DNA of 64,000 nt, from positions 1 through 64,000 of the forward strand of contig JBBHKE010001818.1 in NCBI GenBank assembly GCA_037447655.1, given 5' to 3'. The position numbers were made by a program, and so were the translations under genes. Positions 10,614-23,700 of the stretch are shown here, piece by piece. The DNA comes from Zygnema cylindricum (lineage: Eukaryota; Streptophyta; Zygnematophyceae; Zygnematales; Zygnemataceae). The number at the start of each line of letters is the position of its first letter. Within the stretch, counting starts at the first letter, position 1. The notes under the pieces are model-generated. The model was not told where the DNA came from. It saw only the letters and a list, made by a program, of their open reading frames with translations, and did not search any database.

Positions 10614-11454
10614 TAGTGTTGGGTATCGAGGACCCATTGCCGATATTCGATATATATCGAATTTCAGGTACCCGATAATCGATATATCGCTTCGATATAT
10701 CGAATTTCAAATGATCGCGATATATCGCCAATATATCGCCGATATATCGTATTGTCAATATATCGAAGCTAAAAAAAAAAAAAATCCCACAGGTTTTCAA
10801 AGTCTCGTGACTTCGGACAAAGTGACTGTAAAATCTTTGCCGGAAAGAAATACGGTTTTTTCCCGAAAGTCAGCAGAGTGAAGGAGATCTCTGAGGTACA
10901 TTGACGAGGTACACTTGTGAAGTACACGTACATCATACGCAAGTACGATTTTCCAGACGAAAAAGGTCGGTTTCCAGATATTCGATGATTTTTGAGATTT
11001 GGTAGTCAGCTTACGTGAAACCACTCATATCAGAACACGTATGTAAAACTTTTTGACAAAAGATACGCGATGTACCCGAGACCTCTGTAATACATAAATT
11101 TTGCTGTCCGTACTATTACAGTCCTCCTCGTGTAACCATACCCCAAATAATTAATTATTAGAATTTCAGAATTAGTACTTTTTTGTCGGTTACATTTTGC
11201 GGCGTCTACCTTTAAGTCTCGGAACGAAAATCCCGGCGTACGTGGCGTATTAGACAATTTGACTTTTTCGCTAAAATAACATATTATATAAAAAAATAAA
11301 AATAAAATATTTAAAAAATACTATATATCGCGATATATATCGCGATAATTTATGTTGGTCTCGGTACGATATATCGAGGATCCTCCTCGATCGATATTCA
11401 ATATATCGAATATCGAAATTATCGCGATATGAATCTACCCGATACCCAACACTA
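10614..11454 (+). mobile_element. Complete hAT-type non-autonomous element, 841 bp
   Basis: Terminal inverted repeats are TAGTGTTGGGTATCG and CGATACCCAACACTA. A perfect 8-bp target duplication ACCCCAAT lies at 10606-10613 and 11455-11462; TAGTG-type termini and 8-bp duplications are typical of the hAT superfamily. Subterminal regions are dense in CGATATATCG palindromes. Short open frames inside do not resemble a transposase, so it would depend on an element elsewhere. Confidence 0.92.
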
Positions 11455-11462
11455 ACCCCAAT

Positions 11463-12074
11463 CAATCCAAAGCCTTGTACGCTTACTACGCGCTAGACGA
11501 CAATTGTTTTCTACATTTTTTTGTCTTTTTAGATGGGCATGCTCTTGCAGCGTGTAGGTGGCTCGCGGCCTTTCCTGCCAAGCTAGAAAACAGTTGAAAA
11601 TGAATGAGACAGAATCACACTTTCGTACAGCTTTTTGTCTTTTGTCATTTAGGTACCGGCAGGAATGATAGCTGTCAGCGTCAGACTTGGTCAATAATCT
11701 TGCTCTTAAGCTGCTGCCAGGTGGCCACCACGAACGCAAGTATCTAGTCTCGCCTCAGGACATGCTTTTAAAGTCTTTTTCTGGTGGTGTAACACGTGTG
11801 TATAGTGGATCATCATAAACCAATTTCTTTGTGCTTTGGCGTATATGTGCCGCTGGAATATCTCATATCGCCCGGTATGTGTATAAGGTACGACTAGGCG
11901 AAAACTACAAAAAAAAAATGTCCGTTTAGTCATTTCAGATTTGTCCGTTTGATAAACTGAATAGTACGACATACAACCGCACTGAACATTCGAACCTATG
12001 AGAAACTAAAGTCTTTGCCTTCCAGACTGGTTTTAACTCTTTTTAAAATAAATTATTTCTGAACTTCAGTACAG
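11463..12074. other. No recognisable feature
   Basis: Unique-looking sequence between the hAT element and the inverted-repeat array. Open frames of 60-95 codons show no known motif. Confidence 0.4.
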
Positions 12075-12076
12075 TA

Positions 12077-12273
12077 CACCGCCAATCGCTATTAGAGTCA
12101 AGGATTAAATAGCGTAAAAAAAAATTAGCGTTATTGATTCTAATTAAGTGCCTAAGACGTGGCAGATTATGGTCCACTTACTTAAATAGCGTTATTAATT
12201 CTATTTCAGGTTTTGGGGTCGAAATTTAGGGGCACCGAATTAGCGTTATATACTCTAATAGCGATTGGCGGTG
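12077..12273. mobile_element. TA-flanked inverted-repeat element M1
   Basis: Ends CACCGCCAATCGCTATTAG and CTAATAGCGATTGGCGGTG are perfect inverted complements, flanked by TA on both sides (12075-12076, 12274-12275). The TA duplication is what Tc1/mariner-type transposition leaves; superfamily assignment is inference. 197 bp, no coding capacity. Confidence 0.85.
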
Positions 12274-12275
12274 TA

Positions 12276-12474
12276 CACCGTCGATCGTATTTAGCGTGTA
12301 GAAATTATTAGAGTAAAGAAAAAATTAGCGTCATTAATTCTAATTCAATGCCAGGAGACGTGGCAAATTATGGTCCACGTCCTTAAATAGCGTCATTTAT
12401 TCTATTTAAGGTTCAAGGGTCAAAATTTAGGGGCGCCGAATTAGTGTTCAACACGCTAAATACGATCGACGGTG
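12276..12474. mobile_element. TA-flanked inverted-repeat element M2
   Basis: Ends CACCGTCGATCGTATTTAGCGTG and CACGCTAAATACGATCGACGGTG are inverted complements. It shares its left TA (12274-12275) with M1. The interior is related to M1 (GACGTGGCA-ATTATGGTCCAC block) although the termini differ in sequence. Confidence 0.85.
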
Positions 12475-12685
12475 TACAGTACACCGCGAATCGTAATTAG
12501 AGTAATGAAAAAATTAGAGTAAAAAAAGTAAAAAAAATAATTAGAGTAATTTACTCTAATTTATGTGATAGAACTTTTTTAAAAAGGAATTTTACTCTAA
12601 TTTATTTAAGTACTCTATATTGGGTTATGTCGGCGATAATTATCCGCGCTGTAATTTTGAATACTAAATTATGTAGAAGTACAAA

Positions 12686-14580
12686 AACTGTCAGTCCGTA
12701 TATTCTGACGTTAGTACTATTGTCGCGCTGAATGTCAGTTACGTCGAGACCACCGTCGAAGTTTACATGTAAATTATGCGCAGTTACATAATTGAAAATC
12801 AGCATTTATAAACGGATGAATACGGATGAATTACGCCTGTAGTTCGAATATAAACGACATTTCCCGTTACGTTGTTTGATTTTCGTACGAAAAAGGTACT
12901 TTTGAACTCTAATACCGTCGCACTTTGGTGGTTATATTAGAGTCAATTTACTTTAATAAGGTGTCTTAACTCTAATAAAGTTGCGATCTGATGAGTAAGT
13001 TACAGAAGGCACACGTATTACAGTAAAAATTGATCCTAATTTTGTCGCAATTTACAATTATCTTGATGAATCAACGTAACGCGATATAATATTGGATGAC
13101 CACAATTACACGTGGCTAATGAAGTAACCACAAAAATCTCACGGTTGCAAAACAACGATAATACAACACCGTCTATCCTTTTGGTCCCTCTTGTTATCAA
13201 CTTCTGTGCATTTAATAAGCTGCATCGTTTTTCATGGCTCATTCGTTGAATTTTTCGGCATGGCTCATTCGTAAAAAAATTCTACTGCAACTTTTAAAGA
13301 TTCCCGCTTCTTTTTTTATATTTTTAAAAAGGTGAGATTCAAATTTTTAAACCAAATATTAAAATCTAAATTCTGAGCCCACCCTCCTTTCATAATGGAG
13401 TGCCTCGTTTTTTTAACCTCTCATTTTTTAAATTTTCCCATGTATATTGCACTCGTGGAAGAAGCTTCAACCGGAGATGACAACACGACGGGCGGAGATG
13501 TGGGGACTCAGCATACAGCTGTCAACCCGCAGGTGTCTCCCGGAAAAAACAACATGCTACAACCTAGAGGGACGAATAATCACCTGGATAATCGTTACGG
13601 ACCGGAGAACACATATAAAAACCTCATTCTCAAAACTATCAAGAAGTTTCCCGAACATTTTTCGGAAAGCTATTTTTTGTAATAAGTTTTCCTAAAACAC
13701 TCCTCCCCTTTACCTCATCAACCCATGAAAAAAAGATAAATAAAGATAAAAAGCAAAATAAATGAAATGTTGTTTTCTTTTTCGATCCATTCCCTTTTTT
13801 TTAATTATAAATTTTGTATTCTTTGATTTTCTAAGTATTGTTTTTGAAAAATCAGTTTTAGTTCGAGCAAGAGTTCGAACTAAACATGAGTTAGTGTGGT
13901 CACATTTGATGTCTAATCACGTTGCAGGAACTTTCGAATGTTTTTACCTGCCCTAATTTCTGGCCTTTCTTGTTCAAAATATTTCCTAATTATTATGCAC
14001 TCAATAGTGTTGCAGTTCTTTTTATGGCTCCATTTGTGTTCCGTTATTTTAACTGGCTTTTTAATTTATTATTTTTTGTTGTTTTTTGACGAAACATGAT
14101 GTGGAAGTACACACATCGAAAGATACTGTTCTCAACCCAGAACATCTTTTTGTGAATCCTCTCTAGTGACGTATAAGAGGATTGTCTGAGTATAAGCTGA
14201 ATGTATATCACCAATTGCAATTTTTTTCCGGATCTGCTTGCTGGAGTTGTTAGTCTAGCCATGTGCTAGTCTTACCCCAAAAATTGTTGTTTGGCCTATG
14301 AGTATTATCGCTTGAAAACACTTCCCGAAACTCGTATCAACAACTGTGTAATGTGATTGTACAAAACTAAGCGATCCACTCACGTTCTGTTAGCATAACG
14401 AAGGAACTCCTAAATGTATTAGATATAGTAGATTTAACTGTTATATTATTTAACCTTAGCTATATCATAGCCTCTTGTACATTGTCTTTTATAAACATGA
14501 TTAAAACATTCCTTACGTGATATTTGTCATTATGGGTTTGTCTTTATCATGAGATACCTGTGTATTTTGTGTTGAATATG
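12686..14580. repeat. 1.9-kb duplicated segment, copy 1
   Basis: Matches 18893-20789 nearly base for base in the same orientation, with scattered substitutions and small indels. It starts at the shared TCAG/TCCGTATATTCTGACG and stops at GTGTTGAATATG, where the copia LTR begins. Open frames at 13036-13242 (-) and 13395-13682 (+) are kept in both copies, but that is expected from recent duplication and they match nothing I know. Confidence 0.9.
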
Positions 14581-15430
14581 TTGAGATTTGAAATCTTTAG
14601 TTAGTAAATAGAGTAGACTTAGAATAGTTTATAAAAAGTGGTATATAAGACTTACCTTTATTAGTGTTACAGTAGGCAAAGTACAATAGAGTGTATTGTA
14701 CCTCTGCAGGTTTTACGGAGTGACGTCGACACACGTCACGCAGCAGGCAACTGGAATCGCCAGATCAGACGGACAGAATCTGATCCAGATATCTCGGAAA
14801 ATGTATGGTACGACTATTTTTGGAGTCATACAGATATTTTGGAATTATATGGTACAGAATATTTTTATGATCATTAAATAGAAACGTCTGGATACTTGGA
14901 AGTGAATTATGATCATTGATTTTGAGGGACGTCGACGGACGCGATTCACGTGAGACCGCAAGTGACGAGGCGAGATTTACGTGGGACCACAAAGTGACGA
15001 GGCGTGATTCACATGGGACCACAAGTGACGAAGCACTCAGGTGCTTCGTACTACACGACCACATTCGCCTAGATTTTAGCGGCTACCGCTGACTAAGCAT
15101 TTGGAACGTTTTTGTGTACGGTTAGAACGTTTTTGTGTACGGTGCAATGTCTGTAAATATCTGAATAACATTAGTTTGTATTTTAGTGTGATAAAAAATA
15201 GTGTTCCATTAATCAGGTTTTTATAAAATAATATTTAGGGTTTTGAGGTACAGTGACGTATAGGTAGGATGCTTTGTCGTTAGTCAAGATAATAACCGTA
15301 GTAACGGTTACCCAAATTTGTGAAGATCAGTAGATAGACACTGTGAGTAAATAACTTAGGACTTAGCCAATTTTGTAGTATCCAGTTTTGGGAATATGAT
15401 TTTCTAAAGGCAGTTTTTGAGAAACTTCCA
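14579..15430 (+). repeat. Probable 5' LTR and leader of copia element C
   Basis: TGTTGAGATTTGAAATC begins exactly where homology between the two 1.9-kb copies ends, which marks the insertion point. The start resembles TGTTGAAATTTATG of LTR A. A TATA-like GGTATATAAGAC occurs at 14640. The LTR 3' end and primer-binding site could not be placed; the untranslated leader runs to the gag ATG at 15605. Confidence 0.55.
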
Positions 15431-15604
15431 GACATCATATCTTATGGTTTACTAGGTCATTTGGGTTGCAATTTGGGAATTGTCAGTTTACTGTATTTTG
15501 TATCATTGTGGCGAATTTGAAGCATATTGGCTTTTTGAGTCATATTTTGTGTCAGTTCTAAGTTGGCTGTTGAGTAGGTACTTTGATATTTTCTGCTGTT
15601 TTTC

Positions 15605-16423
15605 ATGTCTACTTCCACTACTACTGCTCGTTCTCCACCTGCAGCGGTGGTTGTAGAACAACAGGTTATGGGCTTTTCGTCAAGAATTCCTATCTTCAAT
15701 GGCCAAAAGTATGCGTACTGGGCGGCGATGGTTGAATCGTCGTTTGAAACTGCTGACTTATTGGCGGTCTTGGATGGCTCCCTTGATGAAACAGATCCAA
15801 CTTGGGCGAAAAATAATTCAATGGCAAGGAACAATCTAATTCTTTGTATTTCACAAAATTTGGTCATGTCTCGACTGAAAATGAAGAAGGCGAGGGAGAT
15901 TTGGACATCCCTCAAATCCGCTTTTGAGAAAGCGAATGTTCAGGAGGAGCTCTTGGTGTCAGGAAAAATTTGGGGATACAAATACACGGGGGGAACTTTG
16001 GTTGAGTATTGTGACAATTTTTGCGCGCTCAATGATGCTCACTCTTCTTTTGGGGGGTCATTTCCTGAGTTTCAACAGGCCGCTTTGCTAATTAGAGGTC
16101 TCCCTAGTAGCATGAAGAGTGTGTTTGTTCAACTAAAGAGTCATGATAAAGCTAGCTGGTCATTTCAGTTAGCGTATAATCTTATATTGGAGGAAGAAAC
16201 AAATACTAAACTCCTTGAGGGAGAAGGAAAGGTTGAAGCATTTACAACATACTTTGACAAAAGATATCAGTTTAATCAGAATCAGAATCAGTTTAATCAA
16301 AGGCAGAATTGGCCATCTACTCCTACTTGTTTCTATTGTTTTGAGAGCGGTCATGGATACAGGTACTGTCCTAAATACAGGCCAGGTTGGCAACAGAGCC
16401 AGTATCACAAAGGTTTTTCTTGA
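15605..16423 (+). CDS. Copia Gag (element C)
   Basis: Starts at ATG 15605. About residues 1-200 form the copia Gag capsid-like region (PIFNGQKYAYWAAMVESSF, LRGLPSSMKSVFVQL-type blocks), then an Asn/Gln-rich linker. A CCHC zinc knuckle follows at about residues 242-255: CFYCFESGHGYRYC, spacing C-X2-C-X4-H-X4-C. Gag packages the RNA into virus-like particles. The frame ends at a TGA at 16421-16423 that lies in the same frame as the downstream pol. Copia elements normally have one gag-pol frame, so this is either a nonsense mutation or a readthrough site. Confidence 0.9.
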   Translation: MSTSTTTARSPPAAVVVEQQVMGFSSRIPIFNGQKYAYWAAMVESSFETADLLAVLDGSLDETDPTWAKNNSMARNNLILCISQNLVMSRLKMKKAREIWTSLKSAFEKANVQEELLVSGKIWGYKYTGGTLVEYCDNFCALNDAHSSFGGSFPEFQQAALLIRGLPSSMKSVFVQLKSHDKASWSFQLAYNLILEEETNTKLLEGEGKVEAFTTYFDKRYQFNQNQNQFNQRQNWPSTPTCFYCFESGHGYRYCPKYRPGWQQSQYHKGFS

Positions 16424-18361
16424 AATCCTTCCCGTGGAAATGCTCTTTTTTCAGCTTCTGCAACTGATACAAATGAGTCTCTCAGTTTCGATGAGCAAGA
16501 GGAGGTAGATTTGTTTGCTATGGCAGCTGCCATAGAGGGTCCAAAGGATACAGGATGGATCATGGACACGGGAGCGTCTGCCCACATGTGTTGGAACAAG
16601 GCGGCTTTTACGAATCTGCAACAAACATCTCCAAAGTGTATCTACTATGCTTGCGGCATGAGTGTTCAAACCTCAGCTCAGGGTGATGTATCATTACTGG
16701 TAGATGTGGGGGGGAAGTCGGTAGAGAGAACCCTTCACAATGTTTTGTATGTTCCAGATTTTAAGAAAAATATTTTTTCTACATCATTAGTGGAGAGCAA
16801 AGGGTTTGAAGTTGTTATGAAAAGAGGGAGACAGGTTGTTAGCAAAAAAGGGAAAGTCGCGGTAACAGGAACTAGAGATGCTAACAAAATGTACAGGATG
16901 GACATGGCTGAATATAAGGAAAATGATGTTCTCAACTCCAATGTCGAATCTGATAATGAGTTGTGGCATAAGAGATTAGGACACATGAATTATGATAGTC
17001 TAAAGAAAATGGTGAATTCCGAAAAAGTTGATGGAGTTTCTCTCACATCTCATCCTATAAAAACATGTGATGGTTGTTCACTTGGCAAGATCCACCAATT
17101 GCCATTTCCACAGGAAACAGACCATAGATCGGAAAAAGTTCTGCAACTCATCCATTCTGATGTTCTCGGTCTTTCGCAAGTGGCTTCGGCTGGAGGGGTC
17201 CACTATATGGTCACATTTACAGATGACTACTCGAGGTACACCAAAGTTTATTTTATGCAACATAAAAGTGAAGTGTTTACTCACTTCAAACACTACAAAG
17301 CGTGGGCAGAAAAGCTTCATGGATTTCCAATATTGGCGCTAAGATCAGACAACGGGGGAGAATACACATCGAAGGAATTCGAAGAATTTCTCCTTCAAGA
17401 AGGTATCAGTCACAATCTTACAGTTCCATATACACCGGAACAAAATGGTGTGTCTGAGAGATTAAATAGGACAGTGACAGAGAGTGCCCGGTCCATGCTT
17501 GCAGATAAAGGGCTAGATTTGAAATTATGGGCTGAAGCACTTAACTGTGCTGTTTATATTAAAAATAGAATTGCTTCTAGGTCTGTTAGCACTACACCTT
17601 ATGAGCTTTGGACAAGGGAAAAACCTGATGTTAGTTACTTTAAGATCTTTGGTAGCAAGTGTTTTATTTTAGATACTTCACATGATAGATGGAAAATGGA
17701 GCCTAAAGGCTTACCTGGGATTTTCATGGGGTATGATGATAATGCGAAAGGATATAGAGTTTTTGTTCTTGAGAAACAGAAATTGATTGTTTCTAGAAAT
17801 ATCCCGATTAAAGATGAACACGATTCAGTTGACCAGTTTAAGGTGCCAGATCAACCGGCAAAAGAAAAGCAGGAATATGTCATTTTTTACCATACGCCGC
17901 GAGTCTACTTTCCACCGGCAAGTGGGACACCTCTTCCTTCAGTTCCTCTGATGCCTTTACAGGATGCTTCACCACAAGCTACGCCTCAGGTGGAAGGAAC
18001 TACTACAGACTCTGTACCAGATCAAGTTACGGTTCACACTAAACAGAAAAATCAGAGGTTGCCGACGATCTCAGCCTCAGAATTTCGGAAGGGAAAGAGA
18101 TCTACCAGCCGTCTGCAAGCAAGCTCTCACTTTGCTTTTTCTTCAGCTATAGAGGAGCCTCTAACGATCCAGGAGGCCTTCTCATCACCTGAGAGAAATC
18201 AATGGATCGAGGCGGCAAACGATGAAATGAAGTCTATTATGGTGGCACATACATGGGAGCTGGTGGATCTTCCTCCGGGCAGAAAAGCCATGGGCAGCAA
18301 ATGGGTATTCAAGGTGAAGCTAACCCGGAAAACACCATCGAAAGGTATAAGGCCAGACTAG
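16424..18361 (+). pseudogene. Copia protease-integrase-RT N-terminus (element C)
   Basis: Same frame as Gag, open from the TGA to 18361. Protease has the active-site motif MDTGASAHM near 16562. The pre-integrase zinc region has HKRLGHMNYD near 16967 and CDGCSLGK near 17067 (HHCC). The integrase triad is at IHSD near 17155, SDNGGEY near 17348 and QNGVSER near 17445. A linker follows, then RT start WVFKVKL near 18305. One A is missing near 18322 (expected [15 protein letters not shown]), which shifts the frame and ends translation at 18361. Confidence 0.92.
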
Positions 18362-18896
18362 TGGCCAAGGGGTATAATCAAAAAGAAGGTATTGACTTTG
18401 AGGAAACCTTTTCTCCAGTTGTCAGATTTCCCACTGTCAGAATTCTGCAAAGTCTAGCGGCTATAGAGAATATAGAAATACAACAAATGAATGTTAAAAC
18501 TGACTTTTTGCATTGAGAGTTAGAAGAAACCATTTATATGAAACAACCTGAAATGTACGTTGAAAAGAGAAAGGAAGAATTAGTGTGTAAATTGATGAAA
18601 TCTTTATATGGGCTAAAACAAGCCCCGCGTCAATGGAATCTGAAGTTAGATGAGTTTTTGACTGGAATAGGTTTTAAGAGAATTAACTCAGATCATTGTG
18701 TATATGTTCTACAAGAAGAGGATGGGGTAATTTACATTGTTGTATATGTGGATGATCTATTATTAATAAGTAAGTTAATGGATGAAATAAACCGGATTAA
18801 AGCGGCTTTAAGGTCTAGGTTCGAGATGAAGGACCTCGGTGAGGCCAAATACATCTTAGGAATACAGGTAGAAAGAGATACAAACAAGAGGCTGAT
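18325..18896 (+). pseudogene. Copia RT, frame-shifted and 3'-truncated (element C)
   Basis: In the shifted frame RT continues with [30 protein letters not shown] and MNVKTDFLH. An in-frame TGA at 18514-18516 replaces the Gly of the usual FLHGELEE. RT then continues with SLYGLKQAPRQWN and the catalytic YVDD near 18744, up to LGIQVERD. At 18896 copia sequence stops abruptly and copy 2 of the 1.9-kb segment begins. RNase H and the 3' LTR are absent. Confidence 0.9.
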
Positions 18897-20789
18897 TCAG
18901 TCCGTATATTCTGACGTTAGTACTATTGTCGCGCTGAATGTCAGTTACGTCGAGACCACCGTCAAAGTTTACATGTAAATTATGCGCAGTTACATAATTG
19001 AAAATCAGCATTTATAAACGGATGAATACGGATGAATTACGCCTGTAGTTCGAATATAAACGACGTTTCCCGTTACGTTGTTTGATTTTCGTACGAAAAA
19101 GGTACTTTTGAACTCTAATACCGTCGCACTTTGGTGGTTATATTAGAGTCAATTTACTTTAATAAGGTGTCTTAACTCTAATAAAGTTGCGATCTGATGA
19201 GTAAGTTACAGAAGGCACACGTATTACAGTAAAAATTGATCCTAATTTTGTCGCAATTTACAATTATCTTGATGAATCAACGTAACGCGATATAATATTG
19301 GATGACCACAATTACACGTGGCTAATGAAGTAACCACAAAAATCTCACGGTTGCAAAACAACGATAATACAACACCGTCTATCCTTTTGGTCCCTCTTGT
19401 TATCAACTTCTGTGCATTTAATAAGCTGCATCGTTTTTCATGGCTCATTCGTTGAATTTTTCGGCATGGCTCATTCGTAAAAAAATTATACTGCAACTTT
19501 TAAAGATTCCCGCTTCTTTTTTTTATATTTTTAAAAAGGTGAGATTCAAATTTTTAAACCAAATATTAAAATCTAAATTCTGAGCCCACCCTCCTTTCAT
19601 AATGGAGTGCCTCGTTTTTTTAACCTCTCATTTTTTAAATTTTCCCATGTATATTGCACTCGTGGAAAAAGCTTCAACCGGAGATGACAGCACGACAGGC
19701 GGAGACGTGGGGACTCAGCATACAGCTGTCAACCCGCAGGTGTCTCCCGGAAAAAACAACATGCTACAAGCTAGAGGGACGAATAATCACCTGGATAATC
19801 ATTACGGACCAGGAGAACAGATATAAAAATCTCATTCCCAAAACTATCAAGAAGTTTCCCGAACATTTTTCGGAAAGCTATTCCTATAATAAGTTTTCCT
19901 AAAACACTCCTCCCATTTACCTCATCAACCCATGAAAAAAAGATAAATAAAGATAAAAAAGCAAAATAAATGAAATATTGTTTTCTTTTTCGATCCATTT
20001 TTTTTTTTTTTAATTCTAAATTTTGAATTCTTTGATTTTTTAAGTACAGTTTTTGAAAAATCAGTTTTAGTTCGAACAAGAGTTTGAACTAAACATGAGT
20101 TAGTGTGGTCACATTTTAGGTCTAATCACCTTGCAGGAACTTTTGAATGTTTTTACCTGCCCTAATTTCTGGCCTTTCTTGTTCAAAATATTTCCTAATT
20201 ATTATGCACTCAATAGTGTTGCAGTTCTTTTTATGGCTCCATTTGTGTTCTGTTATTTTAACTGGCTTTTTAATTTATTATTTTTTGTTGTTTTTTGACG
20301 AAACAGGATGTGGAAGTACGCACATCGAAGGATACAGTTCTAAACTCAGAACATCTTTTTGTGAATCCTCTCTAGTAGCATAGAAGCGGATCGTCTGAGT
20401 ATAAGCTGAATGTATATAACCAATTGAAATTATTTTTCGGATCTGCTTGCTGGAGTTGTTTGTCTAGCCATGTGCTAGTCTTGCCCCAAAAATTGTTGTT
20501 TGGTCTATGAGTATTGTAGCTTGAAAACACTACCAGAAACTCGTATCAACAGCTGTGTAATGTGACTGTACAAAACTTAGCGATCCACTCACGTTGTGTT
20601 TGCATAACAAAGGAACTCCTAAATGTATTAGATTTAGTAGATTTAAGTGTTATATATCTTAACCTTAGCTATATCAAAGCCTCTTGTATATTGTTTTTTA
20701 TGAACATGATTAAAACATTCCTTACGTGATATTTGCCATTATGGGTTTGTCTGTATCATGAGGTACCTGTGTATTTTGTGTTAAATATG
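18893..20789. repeat. 1.9-kb duplicated segment, copy 2
   Basis: Collinear with 12686-14580. It begins inside copia pol at a 4-base overlap (TCAG) and extends past the copia insertion point of copy 1, giving the uninterrupted target GTGTTAAATATG followed by GTGTATTTTACTC. Substitutions and small indels occur at a few per hundred bases by eye. Confidence 0.9.
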
Positions 20790-23700
20790 GTGTATTTTAC
20801 TCTAGATTTTTTGTTTATATTTTACCTTCAAAACTCTAGTGTAGCGCTTAACTGCTTAGTTTGAGAAATACCCTTGATTTGGAAATGTTTCCGTCTGTTG
20901 ATGAAATCACAGAGGTTCACAATTTGGTTTTTAGATGATCAATATAGTTGCAACAAACTTCTTGCGCTGCTTCTGTAAAGGAAATATTCTGCCACTCTCC
21001 ATTGTGCGGATGTAAATTTGTAAACACTTGAAAGTGGCAAGTGATGATAGTTTTTGTTTTAAATTTCAAAGACATTGATACTTTGTAAAAATCTGAATTT
21101 TCCTAGGATTAAAAAAAAGTGGGAAATGATAATGAGAAATAGTACAGGATACAGCACTGGTAAACCTAAGAACACTTCAAACTAAATAACAAGTGGAAAA
21201 GGGATATTGAATGTTCATTTGAGTAGAATATGCCTCTATCTCTTGCCCTCCCGCCTAGACTCCCTAGCTTTATACAATTTCTTGTCCCATTCCATTTCAT
21301 ACCTGCATCCATCCCCTCCCTTTTTCCTCATGTTTTCCTCTCCCTTTCTTCTCATGTAATTTGGTATGTGATATTTATGTGATAGCTATGTAAGAGAGAA
21401 ACAGACCGGGCAAAAGAGTTTGGGTAGATGTTACATTATAACTCGCATAGTCGAATTGGGAGTCCAGTCAACTCAGGTGGTGGCAATTGCTTAGACCAAG
21501 TACTTAAACAATACACAGATTAAAATATGGCATGCAGCATGCTATTGCCAATCAAATTCTGATTTGAGAATTCATTTCATAAACAGGTCGGTTTACACAG
21601 CGTTACCACACTTCTATTACAAAGAGATGGCCTCACAAAATGACAACTATGGAAAGAAACATTTGTAAAAAAACATTCCTCCAATAGACACAAAAACCAT
21701 GGCTTCTATCATTTTTCCATCATATGTTACCTTAAAGAAAAAGGATACCAAACAGGAACCCCACATTGAGGAGTTATGAAAAGCAAACACCCAATAAAAA
21801 AAATTAGTTTTCAACTCTGTATTTGAGGCTGAATCAAGAAAAATGACAGTTTCTCGTCGCGGGTGGGTTTTCCAACGATGACATTGCCTCAGAGCCGAAG
21901 GATTTTCCACGATGACAAAACGTCCTTGTTGATTTCTGGTTAAATGTCGATATTACTTTATTGATGCTTTGCATTTCAGCGACGTTACATTCTTGACGCA
22001 AGTTTGTCTTCCGGTGAGAGACAGTGCCAAAGCCAGTTGTTTGGTCAACGATGACAATGAATCATCGTTGGTTTATAATCCAGCGACGAAGATGTCTCAT
22101 CGGTGGTCGGTCATCATCCATGACAAAAAAAAAATTGTCATCATTCCATAGCAGTCGCAAACACGTACAAAACAAAAATCATTTAATAAAAAATAAAAAA
22201 AACACATATATCATTGGAATAAAGAGTAATAACATCCTCATTGGAGTATCATGGCTTAAAAATATTTAACATAATAAATATTTCATTACAATCATTTATT
22301 ATTTATGTCAAAAAAAACAATTATTGCTCCAAAATTTCACTATTTTACACACTCGAAATCTGAATATAGGCTCATAACTTAAGAAAACTTCTCTACCTTT
22401 CCACTTTCTCATGAATCTTTTTTCTATTTTCTCCTTTCTATTACATTTTTATACAAATGATTTCAGTATCCTCTTTTAGTGCAAGAAAAATATAAAGTCC
22501 ACTTTAATATGTTGTCGGTAACAAATCAAACATATATACAACAAGGACAATAGTTGTACTTAATACTGACTTCCGGTCCCTTCCTCAAAACTAATAACTT
22601 TTGTTCGTCGCCTACTTTCGTTCTTCTGTAACCGTACTTCGAATCTAGTACATGTTCCCATGCTTCCTTTAAAGTATTTTATGTTGCTTGCTAAGAACAA
22701 AAGAAGGACTTGAAAGAAAATGACTGTTAGAAAAAAAGAATAAAAAAGTTTTTTTCCAGCTGATCTGTTGGCACTTAGGAATTCCTTGTCCCATGGTTGC
22801 TGAAGTAAAATCAATGGGAGCCCAATCGAGACAACGGAGATGCCTGACGTCCAAAGTGTAGTGTAAATTATTGTTGTTGTCCTTCTCCAAAATATTATCT
22901 CATTTGTTCACCATAATTACCGCAGCTTTTCCTTCCTCCGCAATTCTCTCGCCTAATCGAAAATCCTGCAAAACATTCAAATAGAAATTCATTTTTCCTT
23001 CAAAACTCCTATTTCCATTCACATGAGGTTTCACTCATTCACATTTGAATTTTGAATTTGCGTTTTAAATTCTTGTTGAATTCACGTTTTTCACATTTAT
23101 TTTTGGAAAGATCCTGACCACCTTTGAGTTAAGATATAACCGAAGCATCGAAAAAACATCCTCCTCCTATTAATTTTGTCGTTTTGCGAATTAAAATTAA
23201 ACATTTTGGCACTATTCGAAATCATGCACGCTGCATGTTTGGTCTCATTTGATTTGTACAATTAACATTTTTTTACATTGTCGTGGATGGTAATCGCGAC
23301 AAATTTCGAAATGACCTAAATGAAACAAATGACACATATCCGCATTATTATAAACTGTACATATGACGCATTTTTGAATTATCTGGTTGGCACAACAACA
23401 TTATTATTGTGAATGGTACATGTGACAAACTTTAGAGTTTTTTAATCAATTCATAAACAACGAAAACATGTTTACTGAAACATCGATAATCTGAGTTAGT
23501 ATAAACCTTTTCACTTTTTTTTTTTTCACAACGCACCTTAAAACCAACACTCAAGCCATCCTTTACGTATTTTCGGAAGTTGACTCCTGCATATATACTG
23601 AGATCAAAAAGAGGAAAATAAAATGAAGGTAAAGAAAAGTAAGAAAAATACTAAAAAAAGTTGAATACCGTTTCCGTTTCGAAAGAAAGACAACATTCTT

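Noticed and set aside
22669-22890. Minus-strand ORF with LDVRHLRCLDWAPIDF stretch
   Set aside because: No ATG, no recognised domain, no credible splice partners.
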